Positions 1 through 5,481 are shown, counted from the stretch's first letter. The stretch: 9,138 nucleotides of DNA from Crocinitomicaceae bacterium (GCA_003512365.1 DORI01000093.1:1-9138); one strand, 5' to 3'. The notes: generated by a model not told the origin, from the sequence alone. Numbers and translations: made by a program.

Positions 1-228
1 AAAGTAGACAAAGCAGAATTTGTGGAAGTTGGTAATAACAGAGAGGTTGGTGTTGAATTGCATTCAGGAAAAAACCGTATCGTTCGCCGCTTGTTTGAAG
101 CTCTTGGTTACAACGTGCTTCGTTTAGACAGGGTGCAATTTGCCGGATTAACAAAAAAAGATTTACCACGCGGAATGTTTCGTCATTTGACAGAACAGGA
201 AGTGGCTTTTCTGAAAATGACAAAATGA
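1..228 (+). CDS. RsuA/RluB-family pseudouridine synthase, C-terminal part (start outside window)
   Basis: The reading frame is open from base 1 and stops at 226-228, giving the last 75 residues of a protein whose start lies upstream. The segment H-S-G-K-N-R-I-V-R-R-L-F-E-A-L-G-Y, then L-R-L-D-R-V-Q-F, L-T-K-K-D-L-P-R-G and R-H-L-T-E-Q-E, is the characteristic C-terminal end of RsuA/RluB/RluE/RluF enzymes, which convert specific uridines in rRNA to pseudouridine. The catalytic Asp and any N-terminal S4 domain would lie outside the window, so the exact subfamily cannot be decided; RluB-like is the usual case in this phylum. A GTG at 22 is internal and not a real start. The stop overlaps the next start codon (ATGA at 225-228), indicating translational coupling to the following lipoprotein gene. 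Confidence 0.9.
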   Translation, partial: KVDKAEFVEVGNNREVGVELHSGKNRIVRRLFEALGYNVLRLDRVQFAGLTKKDLPRGMFRHLTEQEVAFLKMTK

Positions 229-929
229 AATTTTTAGGATATTTAGTATTTAGTTTACTCCTTTTTTCCTGCGGGAATTCTTCACAAGATGAAAACACTA
301 AGTATTCAGACGTGAGTTTAAATCCCAACGCGGCGTTTTTTTATCCCCTGTCTGATAGTGCGCGCTTTTATGTGTATCGAAACCTTAAAAATGGCCTTGA
401 TGAAGAATTTCATAGAGTTTACAAAGTGCAAGATTCTCAAGGGTCACACATCGTTGTTGAACGCTATGCTTCTGATGGTCGTATATTGGAGGCCTTAAAT
501 TATAATGTTGACTCACTAGACCTCATGGATCATATGGTTGTCAATGGAAAAAAGGAAAAAGAACAAGCAATTTTATACAAAAATCGTTTATTTCCATTTG
601 ATCTATCCCAAGAAGTATTCTTCGCTTCCAAGTTCAGGGGATTGAATGATTCAACTGTAATCTTAAAAGAGATTGTAAGAAAATATAATGGAAAAACCAC
701 GATAGAATTTGAAAAAAAGAAGCTTGAAACGTTGGTGTTCAAAGATTACGTCAGATTGACAAACATTGATATTTATCAACGTAAGGAAGAAGAAAGAACA
801 GGTGAAGAAACGGTGTATTTTTCCAAAGGCATTGGACTTACAGAATGGCACAGCCCTTCTAAATCTGTTCATTTTAAATTAGAGAAAATTCTTTCCCAAA
901 AACAATGGGTTCAACTCATGCAAAAATGA
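225..929 (+). CDS. Predicted lipoprotein of unknown function (234 aa)
   Basis: The protein opens with a short lipoprotein signal peptide: basic residue K2, a hydrophobic stretch, and lipobox L-F-S-C with Cys16 as the lipidation site. The mature start C-G-N-S-S-Q-D-E-N is polar and acidic, the kind of region that in Bacteroidota often marks lipoproteins for surface export (inference). The rest of the 234 residues is mixed alpha/beta and rich in charged residues, with no catalytic motif I recognise. The start overlaps the stop of the upstream pseudouridine synthase gene, and the stop overlaps the start of the next gene (ATGA at 926-929), so it belongs to one operon with the predicted outer-membrane protein downstream; a shared envelope role is possible but unproven. 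I do not recognise the family. Confidence 0.85.
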   Translation: MKFLGYLVFSLLLFSCGNSSQDENTKYSDVSLNPNAAFFYPLSDSARFYVYRNLKNGLDEEFHRVYKVQDSQGSHIVVERYASDGRILEALNYNVDSLDLMDHMVVNGKKEKEQAILYKNRLFPFDLSQEVFFASKFRGLNDSTVILKEIVRKYNGKTTIEFEKKKLETLVFKDYVRLTNIDIYQRKEEERTGEETVYFSKGIGLTEWHSPSKSVHFKLEKILSQKQWVQLMQK

Positions 930-1804
930 AGATAGTTGTTCTTTTAAGTTTCCTACTTTTCGCCTTTCATTCAGAAGGGCAATACAGAAAGTACAACCGA
1001 AAAAAGCCAAAAAACTCCATGGCAGAAGGCACAGGCTTTGTCTATTGGGGATACAACAGAAGTGCTTACACAAAGAGCAACATACATTTTGAAGGCAGTG
1101 GTTATGACTTTATGCTAAACGGCGTTAAAGCGAAAGATCGCCCGTCTACCAAATTAGCTGAATATGTTAACTTAACCAAACTTACAGTTCCACAATTTAA
1201 CCTTAGAATTGGGTATAATTTTAAAAATTATTGGAATATCTCCTTGGGGTACGACCATTTAAAATATGTGATGGTTCATGGGCCTACTTATCAAGTGGTG
1301 GGAAATACAGACGCGGGATTTAATTCAGATGAACCCTTAAACGGTTATTACACTGGAATAAACACAACCACTGAAGAGGAAGTTTTCCACTATGAAAACA
1401 GCAACGGAATGAATTACATTCGCGCCGAATTAAGCAAGGTAAAGAATTTAATAAGAAATCGTGCCGATACCTATACCATGACTTGGCTTTACGGCTTTTC
1501 CTCCGGAGTTATACTTTCCTACAATGATTTTACTTATAATGGAACAAAATCAATGGCCACCACCTCTCTTTCGGGAATAGCGGCCTCCTTTCATACCGGA
1601 ATGCGCTTTGAATTTTGGAAACACGTTTTCCTTCAGGCAAATGCTGGAGGTGGGTATATATTTCAACATTATGTAAAAACGCGTCCCAATGAATACGACA
1701 CCTTTGCTCGCCAACGTTTCGGATATGTCGAAGGTAATGTTGTGCTTGGCTGTTTGTTTTATATACGGCCTGTTAACGATTGTAATACTTGTCCGCATTG
1801 GTAA
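926..1804 (+). CDS. Predicted outer-membrane beta-barrel protein, function unknown (292 aa)
   Basis: I place the start at ATG 926 rather than the in-frame ATG at 905. It gives a clean signal peptide (M-K-I-V-V-L-L-S-F-L-L-F-A-F-H-S-E-G-Q, cleavage probably after G18 or Q19) and an ATGA overlap with the upstream stop. The mature part begins with a basic segment (Y-R-K-Y-N-R-K-K-P-K), then G-T-G-F-V-Y-W-G-Y-N-R-S-A-Y. After that come repeated alternating aromatic/hydrophobic strands such as F-N-L-R-I-G-Y-N-F, W-N-I-S-L-G-Y-D-H, H-T-G-M-R-F-E-F-W and N-A-G-G-G-Y-I-F. This pattern fits a small outer-membrane barrel. The chain ends in C-x-x-C-P-H-W with a terminal aromatic residue, as many barrels do. 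The family looks conserved in Flavobacteriia, but I cannot give it a function. Only 1 base separates its stop from pth. Confidence 0.8.
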   Translation: MKIVVLLSFLLFAFHSEGQYRKYNRKKPKNSMAEGTGFVYWGYNRSAYTKSNIHFEGSGYDFMLNGVKAKDRPSTKLAEYVNLTKLTVPQFNLRIGYNFKNYWNISLGYDHLKYVMVHGPTYQVVGNTDAGFNSDEPLNGYYTGINTTTEEEVFHYENSNGMNYIRAELSKVKNLIRNRADTYTMTWLYGFSSGVILSYNDFTYNGTKSMATTSLSGIAASFHTGMRFEFWKHVFLQANAGGGYIFQHYVKTRPNEYDTFARQRFGYVEGNVVLGCLFYIRPVNDCNTCPHW

Positions 1805-1805
1805 T

Positions 1806-2369
1806 ATGAAGTTTTTGATCGTCGGTTTAGGGAATCCCGGAAGTGAATACGAAGAAACGCGTCATAATATCGGGTTTAAGGTAGTAGATGCGCTGGCAAA
1901 AGAATTAGGAGGAACCTTTTCTTTAGACAAAGCAGCCTATAAAACAGAAGTTAAATTCAAAGGCAGAACCTTGGTTCTAATCAAGCCAATTACTTATATG
2001 AATCTTTCAGGAAAAGCCGTAAATTATTGGCTTCAAGCAGAAAAAATTAACCTCGAAAGTTTGGTGGTTATAACCGATGACCTCGCCTTGCCTTTTGGCA
2101 AACTGCGCATGAAAGGAAAAGGGAGTGATGGTGGCCATAACGGACTGAAAGATATTCAAGCAATTTTAAAAACTCAAGATTACGTGCGGCTGCGCTTCGG
2201 TGTAGGAAGTGATTTCGCCAAGGGTAAACAATCAGACTATGTGCTCGGCAATTGGTCAAAGGAAGAAAGTCTTGATTTACCAGGACGTATTGGTGTCGCA
2301 ACAGAGTTTGTCAAAAGCTTTTCAACTCAAGGCTTAGCACTCACCATGACCAATTGGAACAATAAATAA
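1806..2369 (+). CDS. pth: Peptidyl-tRNA hydrolase
   Basis: Pth cleaves the ester bond of peptidyl-tRNAs released from stalled ribosomes, recycling tRNA in the cytoplasm. The start is ATG 1806, giving 187 residues, which is the family size; the frame is open upstream to 1689 but that part overlaps the preceding gene and lacks family sequence. The N-terminus reads M-K-F-L-I-V-G-L-G-N-P-G-S-E-Y, with Asn10 and the catalytic His20 (T-R-H-N-I-G-F) at the same numbers as in E. coli Pth. Y-M-N-L-S-G carries Asn66, D-D-L-A-L-P carries Asp92 (E. coli Asp93), and G-G-H-N-G-L carries Asn112. All key residues are present, so the enzyme should be active. It is the last gene of the left operon. Its final bases and the sequence just past the stop are repeated at 3991-4055, and the hairpin at 4066-4096 may be its original terminator. 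Confidence 0.97.
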   Translation: MKFLIVGLGNPGSEYEETRHNIGFKVVDALAKELGGTFSLDKAAYKTEVKFKGRTLVLIKPITYMNLSGKAVNYWLQAEKINLESLVVITDDLALPFGKLRMKGKGSDGGHNGLKDIQAILKTQDYVRLRFGVGSDFAKGKQSDYVLGNWSKEESLDLPGRIGVATEFVKSFSTQGLALTMTNWNNK

Positions 2370-2376
2370 GTTTCGC
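2336..2376 (+). repeat. Direct repeat, left copy (3' end of pth)
   Basis: The last 34 bases of pth plus 7 bases beyond its stop match 4015-4055 at 39 of 41 positions; the differences are 2352 (a/c) and 2360 (c/t). A further match lies just upstream: 2301-2314 against 3991-4004, 13 of 14 bases, with 11 bases fewer between the two blocks in the right copy. The match ends abruptly after ...TTTCGC. This left copy is the one in the functional gene. Confidence 0.9.
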
Positions 2377-2469
2377 AAAAGTCTAACGATAGAAATCGAA
2401 CATTCCTTCTTACGCAAAAACGGGCGCTCAGGATTCTTTCTTTTTCCTTAGGAAATTAGTGTGCGTTCG

Positions 2470-2814
2470 CTAAAAATCAACCTCTCCTTCTGCATTAAAT
2501 GTCATGTTCTTCTGGCCCCATTCAAACATAGCCTCTAAAATTGGCATGATGGTTTCGCCTTTTTCGCTGATGAAATACTCAACTCGCGGCGGGATTTCGG
2601 CATAGATTTTCCTGGTAATAAGGCCGTCTTTTTCCAATTCGCGCAATTGCTTGGTGAGCATTTGTTTGCTGATATCGTGAATGCCCTTGTTCAGTAATCC
2701 AAATCGATTGATCCCTAGTTGAATAAGAAATAATATGTTGGGTTTCCACTTGCCGCCTATAGTTGAGAGGGTATATTCTATAGGTGAAGCCGATCTTATT
2801 TGAATTTTTTCCAT
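2470..2814 (-). CDS. HxlR-family winged-helix transcriptional regulator, cysteine-free
   Basis: The 114-residue protein is a complete HxlR (DUF24) regulator: P-I-E-Y-T-L-S-T-I-G-G-K-W-K near the N-terminus, R-F-G-L-L-N-K-G-I-H-D-I-S-K-Q-M-L-T-K-Q-L-R-E-L-E as the recognition-helix region, and P-P-R-V-E-Y-F-I-S-E-K-G for the wing. Members bind DNA as dimers, commonly at inverted repeats near their own gene. Many carry a redox-sensing Cys in a C-P-x-x-x-T-L context; here that position is Ser10 (S-P-I-E-Y-T-L), and the whole protein contains no Cys, so thiol sensing through its own cysteine is excluded. It is divergent from the thioredoxin-like gene at 2935, and its ATG lies 4 bases from a perfect inverted repeat (2819-2834) that is a likely operator for both genes. 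Hand counts over 120 bases of this gene give about 42% GC, close to the host genes and higher than the adjoining thioredoxin genes. What signal it senses cannot be read from sequence. Confidence 0.93.
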   Translation of the reverse strand: MEKIQIRSASPIEYTLSTIGGKWKPNILFLIQLGINRFGLLNKGIHDISKQMLTKQLRELEKDGLITRKIYAEIPPRVEYFISEKGETIMPILEAMFEWGQKNMTFNAEGEVDF

Positions 2815-2827
2815 TTTTTTACTTTTG
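2799..2827 (+). promoter_or_regulatory. Bacteroidota-type promoter for the thioredoxin-like gene
   Basis: TTTG at 2799-2802, a 17-base spacer, then TACTTTTG at 2820-2827 match the phylum's -33 (TTTG) and -7 (TAnnTTTG) elements. The -33 element lies inside the start of the divergent HxlR gene. The predicted RNA start near 2832-2835 leaves a leader of about 100 bases before ATG 2935. Confidence 0.6.
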
Positions 2828-2834
2828 TAAGTAA
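2819..2834. promoter_or_regulatory. Perfect inverted repeat, candidate HxlR operator
   Basis: TTACTT-TTGT-AAGTAA is a perfect 6-base inverted repeat with a 4-base centre. It overlaps the -7 box (2820-2827) and lies just upstream of the HxlR start codon. A dimeric regulator bound here would block transcription toward the thioredoxin genes and probably of its own gene. Assignment to this HxlR protein is inferred from position and symmetry. Confidence 0.55.
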
Positions 2835-2934
2835 TTGAATATCAATAATAGTCATATAAATGTGCCTAGGTAAATATTATATAACTACTTGTGAAATTAA
2901 GACTTTATGTGAAATCTTTGGAAAAAAATATGAT

Positions 2935-3264
2935 ATGGAAAAAGTAATGAATGTAACAAGCGAAAATTTTAATGAAGTTGTATTGAACTCAAAAGTTCCT
3001 GTAATGGTTGGTTTTTATGATAAATTTAGTGCCCCTTGTAAAATACTAGCGCCAAAAATGGAAATACTCGCCGAGGAATTCAACGAAATAATAACAGTCA
3101 CCAAAATAGATGTGGAATTCAATCAAAATATTGTTATTGATTATTTCGTGAAAAATACCCCAGCTATATTAATTTTTAAGAATGGAGTGGTTTTCGAAAG
3201 AATCATTGGAATGAGTTCTATCTCAGAATATAAATTAATGATAAACAGAGCACTGGAAGATTAA
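2935..3264 (+). CDS. Thioredoxin-like protein with S-A-P-C active site
   Basis: I choose ATG 2935 (109 residues) over ATG 2860. With this start the protein has classical thioredoxin length and E. coli thioredoxin numbering falls into place: P34, C35, K36, P40, K57, cis-Pro76 (N-T-P-A-I-L-I-F) and G84. The 25 extra residues from 2860 do not look like thioredoxin. The catalytic loop is F31-S32-A33-P34-C35, so the nucleophilic Cys32 is replaced by Ser (codon agt, 3028-3030, one base from tgt), Gly33 by Ala, Trp31 by Phe, Trp28 by Tyr, and the buried Asp26 by Gly. Cys35 is the only cysteine. A normal dithiol reductase cycle is therefore impossible; a binding, chaperone-like or monothiol role is more likely (inference). 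The gene is AT-rich: about 28% GC by hand over 2881-3060, against roughly 45% in asnS. It is controlled from the shared HxlR intergenic region. Confidence 0.88.
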   Translation: MEKVMNVTSENFNEVVLNSKVPVMVGFYDKFSAPCKILAPKMEILAEEFNEIITVTKIDVEFNQNIVIDYFVKNTPAILIFKNGVVFERIIGMSSISEYKLMINRALED

Positions 3265-3424
3265 TGTATTAAAATAATTTAATAGAAAAAAGCTACTTAA
3301 TGATATGGTTACATATAACAAAAGACTCACGGTTTGAACAGAATCAATTGCATTAAACGAAATATATGTTTAACGGATTAAATATTCAGACAAGACATCT
3401 ATAAATTGAAAAACCAAGTATAAA

Positions 3425-3721
3425 ATGGAAACAAACAAAAAGAATCAGCTTCAAATTTTAGATTTTTGGGCACCAAAATGCCGTGCATGTGAAAACTTAG
3501 GTCTTTTTTTGGATCAGCTTCGGGAAAAATACGGTGATGCATTTGAATTGATAAAAATTAATGCCCGCGAGTATGAGGAAGAAAGACTTAAATTCCGTGT
3601 GATGAATGTTCCTACTCTTATCTTTTTAAAAGATGGAGACCTTGTCTTTAGGAACGTAGGTTTTGATAATGATATCAAACAGGTTATTGAGAACGAAATA
3701 ATGAACCATTTACCACGATAA
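3425..3721 (+). CDS. Small thioredoxin-fold protein with C-R-A-C active site
   Basis: The 98-residue protein has a compact thioredoxin fold. The strand L-Q-I-L-D-F-W leads to the active-site loop W15-A-P-K-C19-R-A-C22, and the cis-Pro segment N-V-P-T-L-I-F-L-K-D-G follows about 45 residues later. Both catalytic cysteines are present, but the usual G-P between them is R-A, and no Pro precedes the second Cys, which normally changes the redox potential and partner choice. No signal peptide is seen, so it is probably cytoplasmic. The start ATG 3425 follows an A-rich leader without a Shine-Dalgarno site. It lies 160 bases after the S-A-P-C thioredoxin gene on the same strand. The two could share a transcript from the HxlR-side promoter, as I find no well-spaced promoter in the gap. 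Its substrate is unknown. Confidence 0.85.
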   Translation: METNKKNQLQILDFWAPKCRACENLGLFLDQLREKYGDAFELIKINAREYEEERLKFRVMNVPTLIFLKDGDLVFRNVGFDNDIKQVIENEIMNHLPR

Positions 3722-3990
3722 AGGACTCCTTCAGAATGAGTAATATAAAATGAAAAAGGATATTAGATGCGAAGTTATTGTAATAAGAGGAGAAAGTTAT
3801 GGAAGGAATATTAAGTGATAAATTGAAAGATGCATACATTAAAAAATGAAATGCAACATGGCAGGATAAACAAGGGTCGAATGGAAAACAGATTTTTTAC
3901 CACTTACGTCTTTTGGAAAGGTCCTATTACACTGAATAAGGAAACCCGAGACGAGTAAAAACCACAGGTTGTAGATGAAGAAGTTCGGAA
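3722..3990. other. Apparently decayed spacer with only fragmentary reading frames
   Basis: No gene of credible length is present. Three short plus-strand frames can be read: 3750-3818 (22 codons, M-K-K-D-I-R-C-E-V-I-V-I-R-G), 3799-3849 (16 codons, preceded by AGAGGAGAAAG, an unusually good Shine-Dalgarno match for this window) and 3881-3958 (25 codons, M-E-N-R-F-F-T-T-Y-V-F-W-K-G). I recognise none of them. Together with the degraded pth tail that follows, the stretch looks like remnants of a former gene or of the right end of an inserted segment. Confidence 0.4.
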
Positions 3991-4055
3991 ATAGAGTTTG
4001 TCAACGCATATCTCAGCACTCACCATGACCCATTGGAATAATAAATAAGTTTCGC
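3991..4055 (+). repeat. Direct repeat, right copy: frameshifted remnant of the pth 3' end
   Basis: 3991-4004 matches pth 2301-2314 and 4015-4055 matches 2336-2376 (39 of 41 bases), including the pth stop (here 4046-4048). The middle is 11 bases shorter, so the frame into the tail is lost and the copy cannot encode the Pth C-terminus. In the tail frame it would read T-H-W-N-N-K where the live gene reads T-N-W-N-N-K. It is a scar left by insertion into, or duplication of, the pth 3' end. Confidence 0.85.
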
Positions 4056-4065
4056 GGAATCAAAT

Positions 4066-4096
4066 AATAATGGCTGCCCAGTGGGCAGCCATTATT
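4066..4096. terminator. Strong, probably bidirectional, intrinsic terminator
   Basis: The 15-base arm AATAATGGCTGCCCA (4066-4080) and its exact complement (4082-4096) flank one G, giving a hairpin with a GC-rich core; T residues follow at 4095-4098. It serves the minus-strand lipoprotein gene ending at 4113. In the other direction it sits where the terminator of pth would be if the segment between the two pth repeats were absent. Confidence 0.85.
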
Positions 4097-4112
4097 TTAA
4101 ATTAATTGAAAA

Positions 4113-4467
4113 TTATCTTAAGTCTCTTAATTTGCCCATTGTCTTTTTGAATTCCTCAACCGCAGCACAGTCCTTGATTTCTTCAAAATCTACTTTTGGA
4201 AACTTTTTATCACAATGTTTTTGAATTTCTTCAGCTTTATCACTTAGCGGTTTGGTTTTTTCTTCAAGAGCTTTTTTGTCTTCGTCTGACATGTCTGATA
4301 TTTTTTTACCGTCAATAGCCTCAATCATTTCATTCATTACAATGTTCATAGATTCAACACAACCGCATTCAGAATCAATATCAGACACGTTTATGTCTTC
4401 TGCTTTCCCCACAAGAAGTCAATGCTAAAGCTCCTAACACAAACACGCTTAAAAAAAGTTTTTTCAT
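4113..4467 (-). pseudogene. Lipoprotein gene split by a one-base frameshift
   Basis: The minus strand opens at ATG 4467 with a textbook lipoprotein signal, MKKLFLSVFVLGALALTSC (lipobox L-T-S-C, Cys19). It then runs out of frame after GGGG at 4410-4407. Reading GGG instead joins it directly to the frame that ends at 4113 and gives a 117-residue lipoprotein continuing C-G-K-A-E-D-I-N-V-S-D. The downstream frame alone has only a GTG start at 4412 (99 residues) and no signal peptide. The body is acidic and helical, with cysteines in E-C-G-C-V, K-H-C-D and K-D-C-A; the family is unknown. The signal and the body both look intact, so either the mutation is recent or one G was added by sequencing or assembly error. 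The gene is followed by the hairpin at 4066-4096 and is separated from its upstream neighbour by that gene's own terminator. Confidence 0.8.
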
Positions 4468-4549
4468 AAAATTTAGTTTAGATTTCGTCAAAGATGGTGA
4501 TTTCTCATGAATGTAACTCTAAATAGAATCGAATTTTGATAAATATAAA

Positions 4550-4572
4550 AAGGGTTGTTTGATACAACCCTT
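4550..4572 (-). terminator. Intrinsic terminator for the lipoprotein gene at 4595-4975
   Basis: AAGGGTTGT (4550-4558), loop TTGAT, and ACAACCCTT (4564-4572) form a perfect 9-base stem. On the minus strand it is followed by a run of five T (complement of 4551-4547). It lies 22 bases after the stop of the lipoprotein gene. Confidence 0.85.
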
Positions 4573-4594
4573 AAATTTTCAGATCAAATAATTC

Positions 4595-4975
4595 TTACAA
4601 TTCTTCGGCAGGCGATTCTTCTTCCTGTGCAGGGTTTTCCATAGGTTCCTCATTATCAGTAGGAGTTTCCGGTGAATTCACATCTTTTAATGCGTCTTTC
4701 ATCAACGATGCCATACAATCTGAAACAATTTTTTCTCCTTCTTGGTCACTGGCATTATCAGCTTCTTCAAAGTTCTCGTAATTTTCTTCAAACTTTTTGA
4801 TTGCACAATCGATCCATTCTTTCATTATTTTGGGGTCTACTCCGCTTTCCCTAATTCCTTTTTCCATTTCTTTTCGAGCCTTCTCTTTATCTTCATCTGA
4901 CCAAGCTCCTTTTTTACTTCCTCCGCATGATACTAAAAACAATGCAGCCAAAGACATTACAATTAATTTTTTCAT
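4595..4975 (-). CDS. Small acidic lipoprotein of unknown function (126 aa)
   Basis: The protein has a lipoprotein signal peptide (M-K-K-L-I-V-M-S-L-A-A-L-F-L-V-S-C, lipobox L-V-S-C, Cys17). A helical, charged domain follows (W-S-D-E-D-K-E-K-A-R-K-E-M), with two further cysteines, C57 (W-I-D-C-A-I-K-K-F) and C87 (V-S-D-C-M-A-S-L-M), about 30 residues apart and possibly disulphide-bonded. The last 25 or so residues (P-E-T-P-T-D-N-E-E-P to the end) are a disordered-looking Glu/Pro tail. The W-S-D-E-D-K motif and spaced cysteines resemble small lipoproteins seen in flavobacteria, none with a known function to my knowledge. The neighbouring broken lipoprotein gene has a comparable plan (signal, acidic helices, a few cysteines). 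The gene is 65 bases downstream of the membrane-protein gene on the same strand and could be cotranscribed with it. A terminator follows. Confidence 0.85.
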   Translation of the reverse strand: MKKLIVMSLAALFLVSCGGSKKGAWSDEDKEKARKEMEKGIRESGVDPKIMKEWIDCAIKKFEENYENFEEADNASDQEGEKIVSDCMASLMKDALKDVNSPETPTDNEEPMENPAQEEESPAEEL

Positions 4976-5040
4976 ATTACAGTATTTTAGATTACCTCAA
5001 TATTACTCATTTATATGGGCTGGGTAACAGATTAATGAAA

Positions 5041-5481
5041 TTACTTTTCTACAATTTCCTCATGCGTAATTTCGCCACCACTGCTTCCGGTTTTTTGACC
5101 GAGGAATAGTAATGTCCCACAAAGAAGAATGGAAATGTAAAGAGTAATATCGGAAAATGGCTTGCGTTTCCAGTTTATCCAGAAAGCGACAGCGGCAAAA
5201 ACAGCACTCAAATAACTCAATAAAGCAAAGGTTTCCGCTTTCTCCTCGTGTTCATGAATTAAATCGTGATTTCTTCCCAATTCTTCCACAATTTCCTCTG
5301 CGCCTTCTCCCGAATTCATCATGAAAAAAGTAAAAATTCCTGAGGCCATCATCATGCCATATGCTATTCTTTTTACGAGGTCGTTCTTGAAAACCAGCCC
5401 AAGAATCAGAAGAATTAAGGCAATTAAGGGTAGTAAAATCGGGAAATGATTTAAAGCTAAATGTACATGTGCTGCATTCAT
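5041..5481 (-). CDS. DUF2231-like four-helix membrane protein
   Basis: The 146-residue protein has four predicted membrane helices at about 13-32, 38-56, 85-103 and 112-129. Histidines cluster at the membrane ends: H5 and H7 (H-V-H-L), H12 (N-H-F-P) before helix 1, H72, H76 and H78 (N-H-D-L-I-H-E-H-E-E) between helices 2 and 3, and H140 after G-S-S-G-G-E-I-T-H. The opening H-x-x-L-x-H-F-P and closing G-G-x-x-x-H are typical of the DUF2231 group of predicted membrane proteins; paired His near helix ends suggest metal or haem binding, but no function is established. The gene is divergent from asnS across about 150 bases and lies upstream of the acidic lipoprotein gene on the same strand. Confidence 0.8.
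   Translation of the reverse strand: MNAAHVHLALNHFPILLPLIALILLILGLVFKNDLVKRIAYGMMMASGIFTFFMMNSGEGAEEIVEELGRNHDLIHEHEEKAETFALLSYLSAVFAAVAFWINWKRKPFSDITLYISILLCGTLLFLGQKTGSSGGEITHEEIVEK

Noticed and set aside
905..925. Start at ATG 905 for the barrel protein
   Set aside because: It would put seven polar residues before the signal peptide; ATG 926 gives a normal signal peptide and an ATGA overlap.
1689..1805. In-frame N-terminal extension of pth from ATG 1689
   Set aside because: It overlaps the upstream barrel gene by over 100 bases and lacks family sequence; ATG 1806 gives the standard Pth N-terminus and His20 numbering.
2443..2455. TTTCCT-T-AGGAAA palindrome after pth as a terminator
   Set aside because: The centre is one base and the stem is AT-rich with no T run directly after it; it would not form a useful terminator hairpin.
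2860..2934. Longer start for the S-A-P-C thioredoxin (ATG 2860)
   Set aside because: The extra 25 residues do not resemble thioredoxin, and ATG 2935 reproduces E. coli thioredoxin numbering exactly.
3337..3372. Possible separate promoter for the C-R-A-C thioredoxin (TATGTTTA at 3365)
   Set aside because: The nearest TTTG or TTG lies 28 or 14 bases away, outside the usual spacing, and the last base of the -7 box is wrong.
4797..5109. Plus-strand frames opposite the acidic lipoprotein and membrane-protein genes
   Set aside because: The opposite strand holds clear lipoprotein and membrane-protein genes with signals and a terminator; these frames are by-products.
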